Shown here: in pieces, positions 1 to 13,418 of the stretch | Numbering within the stretch: position 1 is the first letter of the stretch | Layout: every line of letters starts with the position of its first letter | Assembly (NCBI RefSeq): GCF_019977295.1 | Contig: NZ_AP024651.1 | Span: forward strand, 1,612,001-1,676,000 | Direction: 5' to 3' | Length of the DNA: 64,000 bases | Origin: Arthrobacter sp. StoSoilB20 | GTDB lineage: Bacteria > Actinomycetota > Actinomycetes > Actinomycetales > Micrococcaceae | Notes under the pieces: model-generated | Database searches by the model: none | What the model was told of the DNA's origin: nothing | The model's input: only the letters and a program-made list of their open reading frames with translations | Made by a program: the position numbers and the translations under genes

Positions 1-1
1 C

Positions 2-1264
2 ACCGCGGCGGCTGGGTCTTCGCAAGCGGGCGCACTTCCGGATTCCCCTGGCCTCCAGAGTCCGGAAACGAACGACGACGCGAAGGAAGCGGCGGTTGCG
101 GCACCACCCGCGGACGGACCCGCAGATGGCCCTGCGGTTGAGGACGTTCAGGAGGCGTCGGAAGCCCCTGTCCACACCAGCACCACCGATCCGTTGTTGC
201 CCACGTTGGAAACCACCACCAATTACGATCACCTGTGGGACAAGACGGTGATGCGGAATATTGAAGACGCGGCTGTCCGCGTGGAAGACGATTCCGATGA
301 CCACGACGCCCCGGTGTCCCAGATGTCTGGTGCCCCGGCGTCCAAGACACCGGATGCCCCCGGGTCCCCGATTCAGCAACCCTCCGCTCCGGAACGCCAT
401 GGGCAACCCATTGAGCTGCCCCCCGCCGTGGAACCCGCCGTGGAATCCGTCGAGCAACCCCCGGCAGCCACCGGAGGCTCCGGGCTGATCGATTCCGTCC
501 CTTGGCTCCGCAACAATCCCACTGCACCGGACACGGGCAGCGTTCCGCCACCGCTTTCGAATATGCCCGCGGTGCCGGCCATTGGGTCGGTTCCAGCTCC
601 CGGGCAGGCTCCCTCAGCGCGTGGAGTGGACGCTGCCCCGCAGCTTCCAGGCGGCTGGCCAGCGGCGCCTTCTCCCGCGGTTGACGAAGATTCAGATCAT
701 GACGGCCAAACCATCATGAAGAGCAGCCTTGCTGCTGATCCCACGGACGCGGCCAAACCAGCGTCGGATGCGGCGAAAGACGCGTCGGAGGCAGCGGTTG
801 CCAACGGACCAAGCGTCCTGGCGAGGGTGTGCTCCCAAGGGCACGCGAATCCGCCTACCTACCCGCAGTGTTCCGTGTGCGGTACCGCCTTGTCCGGCGA
901 TGCGCAGCAGGTCCCACGTCCACGTCTTGGCCGGATGCGCCTTTCGACAGGTGAGCTGATTGATCTTGACCAGTCGCTCATCATTGGACGGCAACCTTCC
1001 GTTTCCCGTGTCCAGGGCGGCACCATGCCCAAGCTGGTGCAGGTGGAAAGCCCCGGTGGGGACATCTCCCGCTCCCACGTCGAGGTCAGGTTGGAAGGTT
1101 GGCACGTCATGCTGTGCGACCTGAAAGCAACCAACGGAACCGTGTTGATCAGGGAAGGCCAGGCACCCCGCAGGCTTGCCCAAAACGAGATGGCCATCCT
1201 GCTCGATGGCGATATCGCAGAGTTGGGTGACGATATTTCATTGCGTTTCGAGGAGATTCTTTGA
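2..1264 (+). CDS. FHA domain protein with zinc ribbon, 5' end outside window
   Basis: The reading frame is open to the left edge, so the true start lies upstream; a TTG at 194 is only the first in-frame start codon inside the window. The N-terminal part is long, acidic and rich in Pro/Ala/Ser and looks disordered. Near 828-900 there is a zinc-ribbon pattern (CSQGHANPPTYPQCSVCG), followed by a forkhead-associated domain at about 930-1250 with the expected GR, S-R-S-H-V and TNGT motifs. FHA domains bind phosphothreonine peptides. The stop overlaps the TTG start of the downstream Ser/Thr kinase, so the two are probably co-translated and this protein is a likely kinase substrate or reader. Its exact role is inferred from neighbours only. 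Confidence 0.8.
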   Translation, partial: TAAAGSSQAGALPDSPGLQSPETNDDAKEAAVAAPPADGPADGPAVEDVQEASEAPVHTSTTDPLLPTLETTTNYDHLWDKTVMRNIEDAAVRVEDDSDDHDAPVSQMSGAPASKTPDAPGSPIQQPSAPERHGQPIELPPAVEPAVESVEQPPAATGGSGLIDSVPWLRNNPTAPDTGSVPPPLSNMPAVPAIGSVPAPGQAPSARGVDAAPQLPGGWPAAPSPAVDEDSDHDGQTIMKSSLAADPTDAAKPASDAAKDASEAAVANGPSVLARVCSQGHANPPTYPQCSVCGTALSGDAQQVPRPRLGRMRLSTGELIDLDQSLIIGRQPSVSRVQGGTMPKLVQVESPGGDISRSHVEVRLEGWHVMLCDLKATNGTVLIREGQAPRRLAQNEMAILLDGDIAELGDDISLRFEEIL

Positions 1265-3078
1265 GTTCCAAGAGGCCCCCCGCGCCGCCTCCACCCATCC
1301 CGGGATTCCAGTACGTCAGCCTGCTCGGCTCCGGTGGATTCTCGGATGTTTACCTGTACGAGCAAGACAGGCCGCGCCGGAAAGTAGCCGTCAAGGTGCT
1401 GCTGTCGGACCTGAAGACCGAGGGCGCACGCCGTCGCTTCGAGTCCGAGGCCAACCTGATGGCCCAGTTGTCCTCGCACCCGTACATTGTCACGATCTTC
1501 GAAGCAGAGATCACCGAGAACGGCCATTCCTACCTCGCCATGGAGTATTGCTCCAGGCCAAGCCTTGATGTCCGCTACCGTCGCCAGCGGTTCAGCGTGG
1601 ACGAGGTCCTGGCCGTCGGCATCCAGGTGGCATCCGCCGTCGAGACTGCCCACCGGGCCGGCATTGTCCACCGGGACATCAAGCCGGCGAACATCCTGGT
1701 CACTGACTACAACCGGCCTGCCCTGACGGACTTTGGGATTTCCGGCACCATTGGCGCGGACACCGAGGACGACGCCGGCATGTCCATTCCGTGGTCGCCG
1801 CCTGAGCAGTTCCGTGGCGGCGCAGTGGACGGGGTTCCCGTGGACATCTGGGCCCTGGGGGCAACCCTTTACACGCTTTTGGCCGGCCGTTCGCCGTTCG
1901 TTTTGCCCGGACAGGACAACTCCCAGCGGGAGCTGATTTCACGCATCACCAATTCGCCCCTGCCCAGGCTGGGGCGGGCGGATGTTCCGGAGTCGCTGGA
2001 ATTGGTCCTGGCTACGGCCATGGCGAAATCGCCAGGGTCCCGCTACTCGTCGGCCCACGCTTTTGCCTTGGCGCTCCAGCGGATCCAGACAGAACTGAAC
2101 CTGTCCGTGACGCCGTTCGAGGTACTCGAAGAGCCCGGGCACGGTGACGAGCAGCATCCGGATGACAACTTCGAAGAAACCCGGGTCCGGAGCATTGCAT
2201 CCATCGATCCGGACGCCTCCGGAACGGCCACCACGGGCTCGGCTCCCACGTTCCCGGCGCGGACTTTTCCCTCCACTGTTCCAGGAGCCACCCGGCCTCC
2301 TGCGCAGTCGGCTGGTCCGCCCCAAACGGTACAGCCGGCCCAGTTCAGGCCCGCACAGCAAACGCCAGGAAGCGCTGCCCAGCCAGCAACCCCTGCCCAG
2401 CAAGCCAGCGCTGCCCAACAAGCCAGCCCTGCCCAATCAACGCAAGCAGCCGCCCAGCAAACCCCGCCCCAATTTCACGCGCCTGCCCGGGACAACAGCC
2501 CTGTGCAAGAACCGGACGTCGCAGAGTCCACAGTGCTGCGGGGGTGGCAGTCCTCGCCTGAGCCTGTGGATGATGCCACCATCAGCCGCTCCTCTGCCTC
2601 CGCAGGGGTGCCAACGGCTGTTGACGACGACGCCCCGGCCGCCGACCACAGCAAACGCAACCTGTGGCTCGCCGCCACCGGAGCAGCAGTCTTGGTGGTC
2701 GCCGTCGTTGTTGGCGTGGTCCTGGGCTCCTCGGCGCAACCAAAGGTTGCACCGACAGAAACGGCGAGCAAGCCCCCGGCCGATCCCCTGGACAGTGGAA
2801 GCGTCCCCGACGTCGAAGCACTGTCCGCAGCGCGGGACACCAAGGACCCGAACATCATTGTTTTCTCCTGGAAGAATCCGCAGCCAAAAGAGGGCGACAC
2901 CTATAAGTGGCGCACCAAATCGGCCAAAGCCGACGGCGCCTATGAGACAACCCAGACCGAGAAGGCGTTTGTTTCCGGATTCGGTGAAACGCCCATTTGT
3001 GTCCAGGTCATCATTGTCCGCTCTGATGGCAGCGCCTCACCGGAAGGCCCGGAATCCATTGCTTGCCTGGAAGGCTGA
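1261..3078 (+). CDS. Transmembrane serine/threonine protein kinase (PknB-like)
   Basis: This 605-residue protein starts with TTG overlapping the upstream stop. Residues about 14-290 form a Hanks-type kinase domain: glycine-rich loop LGSGGFSDVYLY, the AVKVLL lysine, catalytic loop HRDIKPANILV near residue 137 and DFGISG. A long Pro/Gln/Ala linker follows, then one membrane segment at about 467-490 and an extracellular domain of about 100 residues resembling a fibronectin type III fold. It has no PASTA repeats, unlike cell-wall-sensing PknB. It probably phosphorylates threonines read by the three neighbouring FHA-type proteins. The extracellular ligand cannot be told from the sequence. Confidence 0.92.
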   Translation: MSSKRPPAPPPPIPGFQYVSLLGSGGFSDVYLYEQDRPRRKVAVKVLLSDLKTEGARRRFESEANLMAQLSSHPYIVTIFEAEITENGHSYLAMEYCSRPSLDVRYRRQRFSVDEVLAVGIQVASAVETAHRAGIVHRDIKPANILVTDYNRPALTDFGISGTIGADTEDDAGMSIPWSPPEQFRGGAVDGVPVDIWALGATLYTLLAGRSPFVLPGQDNSQRELISRITNSPLPRLGRADVPESLELVLATAMAKSPGSRYSSAHAFALALQRIQTELNLSVTPFEVLEEPGHGDEQHPDDNFEETRVRSIASIDPDASGTATTGSAPTFPARTFPSTVPGATRPPAQSAGPPQTVQPAQFRPAQQTPGSAAQPATPAQQASAAQQASPAQSTQAAAQQTPPQFHAPARDNSPVQEPDVAESTVLRGWQSSPEPVDDATISRSSASAGVPTAVDDDAPAADHSKRNLWLAATGAAVLVVAVVVGVVLGSSAQPKVAPTETASKPPADPLDSGSVPDVEALSAARDTKDPNIIVFSWKNPQPKEGDTYKWRTKSAKADGAYETTQTEKAFVSGFGETPICVQVIIVRSDGSASPEGPESIACLEG

Positions 3079-3123
3079 CCGGCGCATGACACTTACTTAT
3101 CACCGACATAGGAGGCACAGATC

Positions 3124-3828
3124 ATGGGGGATCTAGCAATAGATTTCTGTGGGGAGTGGTACGAACCATCCGACGAAGACGTCTTTGACATTGGTCGGGA
3201 AGGTGATCTGGAGGTCGACGACAACCCGTACCTGCACCGGCGTTTCCTGCAGATTGCCCGTTACGACGGCATGTGGTGGCTCAGCAACGTGGGCAGCATG
3301 TTGTCTGCCACGATCGCCGATGGTTCCGGCGGAATGCAGGCCTGGCTCGCACCCGGAGCAAGGATCCCGCTTGTCTTCAGCCACACCAACGTGATCTTCA
3401 CGGCCGGTCCCACCACCTATGAGTTCGCCGTCCACCTGAAGACGCCATCGTTCCGGCATGAGGCACGTGAAGAAGACCAGGCCGGGGACACCACCATTGG
3501 GCCCGTGGTCTTTACCGACTCGCAGAAGGCCTTGATCGTGGCCTTGGCTGAGCCCATGCTGCGGCGCGAAGGCACCGGCTTCAGCGCCATTCCTTCCTCG
3601 GCAGAGGCTGCCAAGCGCCTGGGATGGGCGCTGACCCGCTTCAACCGCAAGCTGGACAACGTGTGCGACAAACTGGACCGCGTGGGCGTAGTGGGCCTGC
3701 GCGGAGGCGCCGGAAAACTAGCCACCAATCGCCGCGCCCGCCTGGTTGAGCACGCTGTGACCTCGCATTTGGTCACCCCGGCGGATTTGCACCTTCTTGA
3801 AAAAATGACTGGAGTCGACGAAGGATGA
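3124..3828 (+). CDS. Degenerate FHA domain plus winged-helix-like protein
   Basis: A 234-residue protein preceded by a strong ribosome site (AGGAGG at about 3110) and ending in an ATGA overlap with the EccC-like gene. The N-terminal half has FHA spacing: FDIGREGDLEVDDNPYLHRR followed by WWLSNVGS, so the GR and the S/H region are present but altered (L-H-R-R instead of S-R-x-H). The C-terminal 100 residues are helical, with an arrangement resembling a winged helix (AAKRLGWALTRFNRKLDNVC). I do not recognise a named family. The context makes it a component or regulator of the kinase/EccC system. Whether it binds DNA or phosphopeptide is inference. Confidence 0.75.
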   Translation: MGDLAIDFCGEWYEPSDEDVFDIGREGDLEVDDNPYLHRRFLQIARYDGMWWLSNVGSMLSATIADGSGGMQAWLAPGARIPLVFSHTNVIFTAGPTTYEFAVHLKTPSFRHEAREEDQAGDTTIGPVVFTDSQKALIVALAEPMLRREGTGFSAIPSSAEAAKRLGWALTRFNRKLDNVCDKLDRVGVVGLRGGAGKLATNRRARLVEHAVTSHLVTPADLHLLEKMTGVDEG

Positions 3829-6800
3829 AGTTTCGCCTGACCTTGCGGCGCGATCCTGCCGAAGCAAAGGACCTCGCCGTCACGGTGGATGGCCGTGCCA
3901 CGGTTGCTGACATCGCCACGGAACTCTGGGCCGCCGACCCCGTACGCAAGGGGACCGAACCGCCGTCGAACCTGTCCATCAGCGTGGACGAAGCGTTCGT
4001 TGGAGGAGGCCTGTCCGGGCACGTCCTGCGGCCCACGGACAACTTGCTGGAGTCCGGGCTGCGGCCTGGTTCAAAGGTTTCGCTCGCGCAGGTCAGTGAA
4101 CAGTTCGCCTCGAACGGCCACGCCAACGGCACCAACAGGGGACCGGCAGCGGCGACGCTGCGGGTTATGTCAGGGCCCGACGTCGGACGCGAATTTTCGC
4201 TGCCTTTCGGCACCAGCTACATCGGCAGGGACAGGGACGCCGACATCCGGCTTACCGACCCCTTGACCTCCAAGCGCCACGCCCGTATTACGGTGGGCGA
4301 AACCGTGGAGATCGTGGATACGAACTCCGCCAACGGCCTCCTGATGGATGGGCTGCCGGTCACCCGGGCAACGTTGCAGTCCTCGGACACGGTCACTCTG
4401 GGCGACACCACGGTGGGAGTGGTGGCTTTGTCGCGCAACCACGGCGGGGGACCGTCGTCGCCGTTGGTGGACTTCAACCGCTCGCCCCGGGTGCTGCCCA
4501 GGTTCGACTCGCCCAAGCGCGTGCCGCCGGCCGGTCCCAAGCGCCCCGAGCACCAGCCCTTCCCCTACATCATGCTGGTGGCGCCGCTGCTGATGGGTGG
4601 GGTGCTCTTCGCCGTCACCCAGAACCTGCTGTCCGTGCTCTTCATGGCCATGATGCCGCTGTTCATCGTGGGGCACTATGTGGACCACAAGATGCAGAGC
4701 AAGCGACAGGCCAAGGAGGGCCACAAGCAGTTCAAAGCCGCAATGCTGGCATTCCGCGAGGACATTGACCGGCAGCAGAACATCGAGCGCGCAGTCAGGC
4801 TCCAGGAAGCGCCGTCGGTCAGCGATACCGTGGACGCGATCTACAAGCTTGGCCCGCTGCTGTGGACCAACCGTCCAGAGCACCAGCACTTCCTTGGCGT
4901 CCGTTTTGGGCTGGGCTCCGCGCCGTCGCGGATCCCGTTCGACGAGCCCGGCGCCAACGAGACCGAACCGCAGTACATGCGCGAAATCCAGGAATGCCTT
5001 CAGCAGGTCCGTGTGATTGAAGGCGTGCCGATCGTTTCCCAACTGCGTACCTCCGGCTCGTTCGGCGTCGCGGGGGACCGCAGCGTGGTGGACGATGTTG
5101 CCCGCGGGATGGTGCTCCAACTGGTGGGCCTCCACTCACCGGCGGAAGTGGTCCTGACCTCACTGACCTCGGCACGCTCCCGCGAACGCTGGGACTGGCT
5201 GCAATGGCTCCCGCATGTGGGTTCGGGCCACAGCCCGCTCTCCGGCGACCACCTCGCCGCCGGCCCTGGTGCCGGTGCTGCCTTGTTGTCCCGGCTGGAA
5301 AGCCTCGTCGAAGAACGCGAGTCCATGGCCAAGGAACCGGGCCCCCAGCCCCGGCCAGGTCTTAAGGACGAACACGAAGAGATCCCCGCCCCCGTGGTTC
5401 CGGCGGTCCTGGTGATCGTTGAGGACGACGCCCCCGTGGATCGCGGACGCCTGACCCGCCTGGTGGAGCGGGGCCCCGATTGCGGGGTCCACATCATGTG
5501 GGTGGCCGCCAATGTCCAGTCGCTCCCCGCAGCGTGCCGCGATTTCCTCTCAGTCGACGGCGATCATGGCACCACCACCGGCCAGGTTCGATTGGGCCGC
5601 CACACTTACCCGGTGAGCTGTGAAAGCCTCGACGCGGATCTCGCCACGCAGCTGGCGCGCATGATGTCCCCGCTGGTGGACGTCGGCAACCCGCTCGACG
5701 ACGACTCCGACCTCCCGCGCGCGGTCTCCTATGCCACATTGATCGGCAAGGAGCTGATGGACAACCCGCAGGCCGTGGCCGAGCGGTGGCAGGAAAACAA
5801 CTCGGTCCACGCCACGGCAGTGCCCAACCGCAAGGACAACGGCAGCCTCCGGGCCTTGGTGGGGTCCAAGGGCGTGGAGCCGTTCTACCTTGACCTGAAG
5901 AACGAGGGACCGCACGCGTTGGTGGGTGGTACCACCGGTGCCGGTAAGTCCGAGTTCCTCCAGTCCTGGGTGATGGGCATGGCCGCGGCATACAGCCCGG
6001 ACCGTGTGAGCTTCCTGTTCGTGGACTACAAGGGCGGCGCGGCTTTCGCTGACTGCCTGCACCTGCCCCACACCGTGGGCCTGGTAACTGACCTGTCCCC
6101 GCACCTGGTCCGCCGTGCCCTGACTTCCCTGCGCGCGGAGCTGCACTACCGTGAACGCCTCCTGAACCGCAAGAAAGCCAAGGACCTGCTGGCGCTCCAG
6201 CGCGAGGCCGATCCCGAGGCCCCGCCCTACCTGATCATCATCGTGGACGAGTTCGCGGCTCTGGCGACCGAAGTTCCCGAGTTCGTGGACGGCGTGGTGG
6301 ACGTCGCAGCCCGAGGCCGTTCGCTGGGTCTGCACCTGATCCTGGCCACCCAGCGTCCCGCCGGCGTCATCAAGGACAACCTGCGGGCCAACACCAACCT
6401 CCGCGTTGCTTTGCGCATGGCCGATGAAGTGGATGCCGTGGACATCCTGGGTGTTCCCACTGCTGCCTACTTTGATCCCTCGATTCCGGGGCGTGGCGCT
6501 GCGAAGACCGGTCCGGGCCGCATCCAGGGCTTCCAGACCGGCTACGCCGGAGGCTGGACCACCGACAAGCCGCAGCGTCCCAGGATCGACATCGTCGAGA
6601 TGGCCTTCGGTTCCGGCCCCACCTGGGAGCCGCCTTTGGTCTCCCAGGTGGAGGAAGAACCGGCCGGCCCGAACGACATTGCCCGGATGACCGGAAACAT
6701 CATCCGCGCTGCCGACGTCCTGTCCATCGAGCCTCCCCGGAAGCCGTGGCTGAACGAGCTGGCCACCACCTACGACTTCTCCAAGTTGCCCAACCCCCGG

Positions 6801-8279
6801 ACGGATGAGCGGCTCCTGCTGGGCGTGGCGGATGATCCCGCCCACCAGGACCAGCCAACTGTTTTTTACGAACCGGACAAAGACGGCAACATGGCTGTCT
6901 ACGGCACCGGTGGATCCGGAAAGTCGGCTGCGTTGCGCAGTATCGCCATCGCTGCCGCTGTCACCCCCCGGGGTGGTCCGGTGCACATTTACGGCATCGA
7001 CTGCGGTTCTTCGGGCCTCAAGATGCTGGACGGACTCCCGCACGTTGGTGAAATCATCAACGGCGACGACGTAGAACGGGTGGGCCGCCTGCTGCGCTGG
7101 CTCAAGGAAGTGGCCGATGACCGCGCTGCCCGGTTCGCCGAGGTCCGGGCATCGACGATTGTCGAGTACCGGCAGCTGGCCAACCGGCCGGAGGAGAAGC
7201 GCATCTTCATCCTGGTCGACGGTATGTCCTCCTTCCGGGAAGGATACGAGTACAGCAAGCTGTCCGCGCTCTGGGACATCTTCCTGACCCTGGCTACCGA
7301 CGGGCGTCCCTTGGGCATCCACCTTGTAGTCAGCGGTGACCGCACCAACTCCGTTCCGGCGTCGCTCCTTGCCTCCATCCAGAAGCGGTTGGTCCTGCGG
7401 CTCAGCTCCGAAGACGACTACATGACCTTGGACGTCCCCAAAGACGTCCTCAACGCTGCGTCACCTCCCGGTCGAGGCCTGCTTGATGGGCTGGAAGTCC
7501 AGCTCGCCGTGCTCGGTGGCAACCCGAACCTGGCCCTGCAAGCACGCGAAGTGGCCAAGCTCAGCCAAGCCATGGTCCGCCAGGGACTGGAGCAGGCACC
7601 GCAGATCCAGCGCCTGCCGGAATTGGTGGACCTGGACATCCTGCCTACCGGCGCTCCGGACAACCCCGTGATAGGCGTCGACGACGAAACGCTGGGTTCG
7701 GCGGCCATCGCCGCCAAGGGTTCGCTGCTCCTCGCCGGCCCTCCGGGTGCCGGACGGACGGTTGCACTGGTTACCTTGGCGTACGCTTTGCGTCGCTCCA
7801 ACCCGCGGACGGACCTGATCTACATCGGTTCACGCCGTTCCGCTGTTGCCTCCTTGAACATCTGGAGCCGCTCGCTGGTGGGCCCGGATGAAGTGTCCGA
7901 TGTGGTGGACGACCTGATCGACAAAGCCTCGGACAACCCGGGCAGCATGGCCATCTTCATCGAGGGCCTGACCGAGTTCACGGACACGCTTGCAGAATCG
8001 GGTGTCGGCCGCCTGGTCACGGCAGCCATCAAGGCCGATCAATGGGTGGTGGGGGAGTCCGAAACCTCCACCTGGTCCCAGGCCTGGTCCTTGGCCCAGC
8101 CGTTCAAGTCCGGCCGCCGCGGACTCTTGCTCAACCCGGGAGATGTGGAGGGCGACAGCCTCCTCAACACCTCCCTGGGCAGGATCAGTACCGACTTCAT
8201 TCCGGGCCGTGGATACATTGTTGGACGGGGCAAGGTACGCAAACTCCAGATTGCCATGCCACCGGAGAACAGAAGCTAG
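3825..8279 (+). CDS. eccC: FHA-EccC/FtsK-SpoIIIE type multidomain ATPase (type VII secretion-like)
   Basis: This 1484-residue protein has, in order: a ubiquitin-like (YukD-type) N-terminus (1-85), an FHA domain (about 105-205, with YIGRDRDADIRL and SKRHARI), two adjacent membrane segments (about 246-287), and three FtsK/SpoIIIE P-loop modules. Walker A sites are GGTTGAGKSE (near 700), GTGGSGKSA (near 1025) and GPPGAGRT (near 1303), the last with Arg in place of the invariant Lys. The Walker B motif IIIVDEFA is clear in module 1. This is the EccC/EssC motor architecture of type VII secretion. It lacks EccB/D/E and WXG100 neighbours inside the window, although genes left of position 1 are unseen. 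The FHA domain suggests kinase control of secretion. Confidence 0.88.
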   Translation: MKFRLTLRRDPAEAKDLAVTVDGRATVADIATELWAADPVRKGTEPPSNLSISVDEAFVGGGLSGHVLRPTDNLLESGLRPGSKVSLAQVSEQFASNGHANGTNRGPAAATLRVMSGPDVGREFSLPFGTSYIGRDRDADIRLTDPLTSKRHARITVGETVEIVDTNSANGLLMDGLPVTRATLQSSDTVTLGDTTVGVVALSRNHGGGPSSPLVDFNRSPRVLPRFDSPKRVPPAGPKRPEHQPFPYIMLVAPLLMGGVLFAVTQNLLSVLFMAMMPLFIVGHYVDHKMQSKRQAKEGHKQFKAAMLAFREDIDRQQNIERAVRLQEAPSVSDTVDAIYKLGPLLWTNRPEHQHFLGVRFGLGSAPSRIPFDEPGANETEPQYMREIQECLQQVRVIEGVPIVSQLRTSGSFGVAGDRSVVDDVARGMVLQLVGLHSPAEVVLTSLTSARSRERWDWLQWLPHVGSGHSPLSGDHLAAGPGAGAALLSRLESLVEERESMAKEPGPQPRPGLKDEHEEIPAPVVPAVLVIVEDDAPVDRGRLTRLVERGPDCGVHIMWVAANVQSLPAACRDFLSVDGDHGTTTGQVRLGRHTYPVSCESLDADLATQLARMMSPLVDVGNPLDDDSDLPRAVSYATLIGKELMDNPQAVAERWQENNSVHATAVPNRKDNGSLRALVGSKGVEPFYLDLKNEGPHALVGGTTGAGKSEFLQSWVMGMAAAYSPDRVSFLFVDYKGGAAFADCLHLPHTVGLVTDLSPHLVRRALTSLRAELHYRERLLNRKKAKDLLALQREADPEAPPYLIIIVDEFAALATEVPEFVDGVVDVAARGRSLGLHLILATQRPAGVIKDNLRANTNLRVALRMADEVDAVDILGVPTAAYFDPSIPGRGAAKTGPGRIQGFQTGYAGGWTTDKPQRPRIDIVEMAFGSGPTWEPPLVSQVEEEPAGPNDIARMTGNIIRAADVLSIEPPRKPWLNELATTYDFSKLPNPRTDERLLLGVADDPAHQDQPTVFYEPDKDGNMAVYGTGGSGKSAALRSIAIAAAVTPRGGPVHIYGIDCGSSGLKMLDGLPHVGEIINGDDVERVGRLLRWLKEVADDRAARFAEVRASTIVEYRQLANRPEEKRIFILVDGMSSFREGYEYSKLSALWDIFLTLATDGRPLGIHLVVSGDRTNSVPASLLASIQKRLVLRLSSEDDYMTLDVPKDVLNAASPPGRGLLDGLEVQLAVLGGNPNLALQAREVAKLSQAMVRQGLEQAPQIQRLPELVDLDILPTGAPDNPVIGVDDETLGSAAIAAKGSLLLAGPPGAGRTVALVTLAYALRRSNPRTDLIYIGSRRSAVASLNIWSRSLVGPDEVSDVVDDLIDKASDNPGSMAIFIEGLTEFTDTLAESGVGRLVTAAIKADQWVVGESETSTWSQAWSLAQPFKSGRRGLLLNPGDVEGDSLLNTSLGRISTDFIPGRGYIVGRGKVRKLQIAMPPENRS

Positions 8280-8376
8280 GATTTGCCGCAGCGCAGTGGA
8301 TATAGGAGGATTTCACAAAACACCCGAACTCCTTGAAAACTGGCGGCACCCCAACGCCCCAGCTGAGGTTATCTTC

Positions 8377-12174
<3,798 letters not shown>

Positions 12175-12184
12175 CCCTCAGCCA

Positions 12185-13393
12185 GTGATCACCACCCTCG
12201 CCATCGCCAACTACCGGTCAATCCGGGATCTTGCCTTGGAGCTGCATGGACTGGACATAGTGACCGGGGCCAACGGCAGCGGAAAGTCCTCGCTCTACCG
12301 CGCCCTGCGCCTGCTGGCCGAGTGCGCCGGGGGAGACTCGGGAAATGTGGTGGGATCCCTGGCGCGTGACGGCGGCCTGGCTTCGACGCTGTGGGCCGGC
12401 CCGGAATCCATCAGTGAGGCAATGCGGCGGGGTGAGGTGCCCGTTCAGGGAACAGTCCGTCGGGAGTCCGTCAACCTCAAGCTCGGTTACTCCGGCGACG
12501 ACTTCGGATACTTGGTGGACCTGGGAATGCCTGCGGGCAGCGGTTCCGGGTTTGACCCGGAAACCGGCCGGACCCGCCCCTCGGCCTTCAGCCTTGACCC
12601 GGAGATCAAACGCGAGCAGATCTTCTCCGGTCCCGTAGCCAGGCCGGGGTCTTTGCTGGTGGACCGGAAGGGAAGCCTGGCCAGATTACGGGGGCCCAAA
12701 GGGGAGTGGGCCGAGTTGTCGCGGCGGCTGGACACCTTCCAGAGCATGCTGACTGAGGTTTCGGACCAGGACCGGGCTCCGGAAGTCCTGCGGGTTCGGG
12801 ACTCAGTGCGGTCCTGGCGGTTCTACGACCACTTCCGCACTGATGCCGAGGCACCGGCTCGCCAGGCGCAACTGGGTACCCGTACCCCGGTCCTGCACCA
12901 CAGCGGGAAGGATCTTGCTGCCGCCCTGCAGACGCTGCGCGAGGTGGGTTTCGAACGGCAGCTGGATGCCGCCGTCGGCCATGCCTTTCCTGGAAGCCGA
13001 TTGGAAATAGCCGTCCATGATGGCCGGTTCAGCGTGGAGCTTCGGCAGCCGGGCATGCTCCGTCCCATGAAAGCAGCCGAACTCTCGGACGGGACCCTGC
13101 GGTTCCTCTTGCTGACCGCCGCCTTGCTGACCCCGCGTCCGCCTGAGCTCATGGTCCTGAACGAACCGGAGACCAGCCTCCACGTTGACCTGATGGCGGC
13201 ACTGGCCGAACTGATTGTCCAGGCCAGTGCCAACAGCCAGATGATCGTGGTGACCCACTCGGAAGCCTTGTTGAATGCTCTGCGGAGCAGCGGCGCCGCC
13301 CATGAACACGAGTTGTATAAGGACATGGGCGAGACCAGGATCAAGGGCATGGGTCCGTTGGAAGGGCCGCCATGGAGTTGGCCCAAGCGCTGA
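12185..13393 (+). CDS. AAA family ATPase (ABC/RecF/SMC-like, AAA_21 type)
   Basis: I start at GTG 12185, which gives the typical opening strand (ITTLAIANYRSIRDLAL) before the Walker A motif GANGSGKSS. A signature-like LSDGTLRFLLL, Walker B LMVLNEPETSLH and the switch histidine in IVVTHSEALL follow, so all elements of an SMC/ABC-type ATPase are present in 402 residues. It has no long coiled coil. Some members pair with nucleases or toxins in phage defence, but no nuclease or TOPRIM gene sits next to it here, so a housekeeping or orphan role is equally possible. It lies 10 bp after the inositol phosphatase gene and is convergent with the monooxygenase. Confidence 0.88.
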   Translation: MITTLAIANYRSIRDLALELHGLDIVTGANGSGKSSLYRALRLLAECAGGDSGNVVGSLARDGGLASTLWAGPESISEAMRRGEVPVQGTVRRESVNLKLGYSGDDFGYLVDLGMPAGSGSGFDPETGRTRPSAFSLDPEIKREQIFSGPVARPGSLLVDRKGSLARLRGPKGEWAELSRRLDTFQSMLTEVSDQDRAPEVLRVRDSVRSWRFYDHFRTDAEAPARQAQLGTRTPVLHHSGKDLAAALQTLREVGFERQLDAAVGHAFPGSRLEIAVHDGRFSVELRQPGMLRPMKAAELSDGTLRFLLLTAALLTPRPPELMVLNEPETSLHVDLMAALAELIVQASANSQMIVVTHSEALLNALRSSGAAHEHELYKDMGETRIKGMGPLEGPPWSWPKR

Positions 13394-13418
13394 AATCCGG
13401 CTCAAGCTGAAATCCGGC

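Noticed and set aside
12185..13393. OLD-type anti-phage nuclease system
   Set aside because: Only the ATPase is present; there is no TOPRIM domain and no adjacent nuclease or helicase gene.
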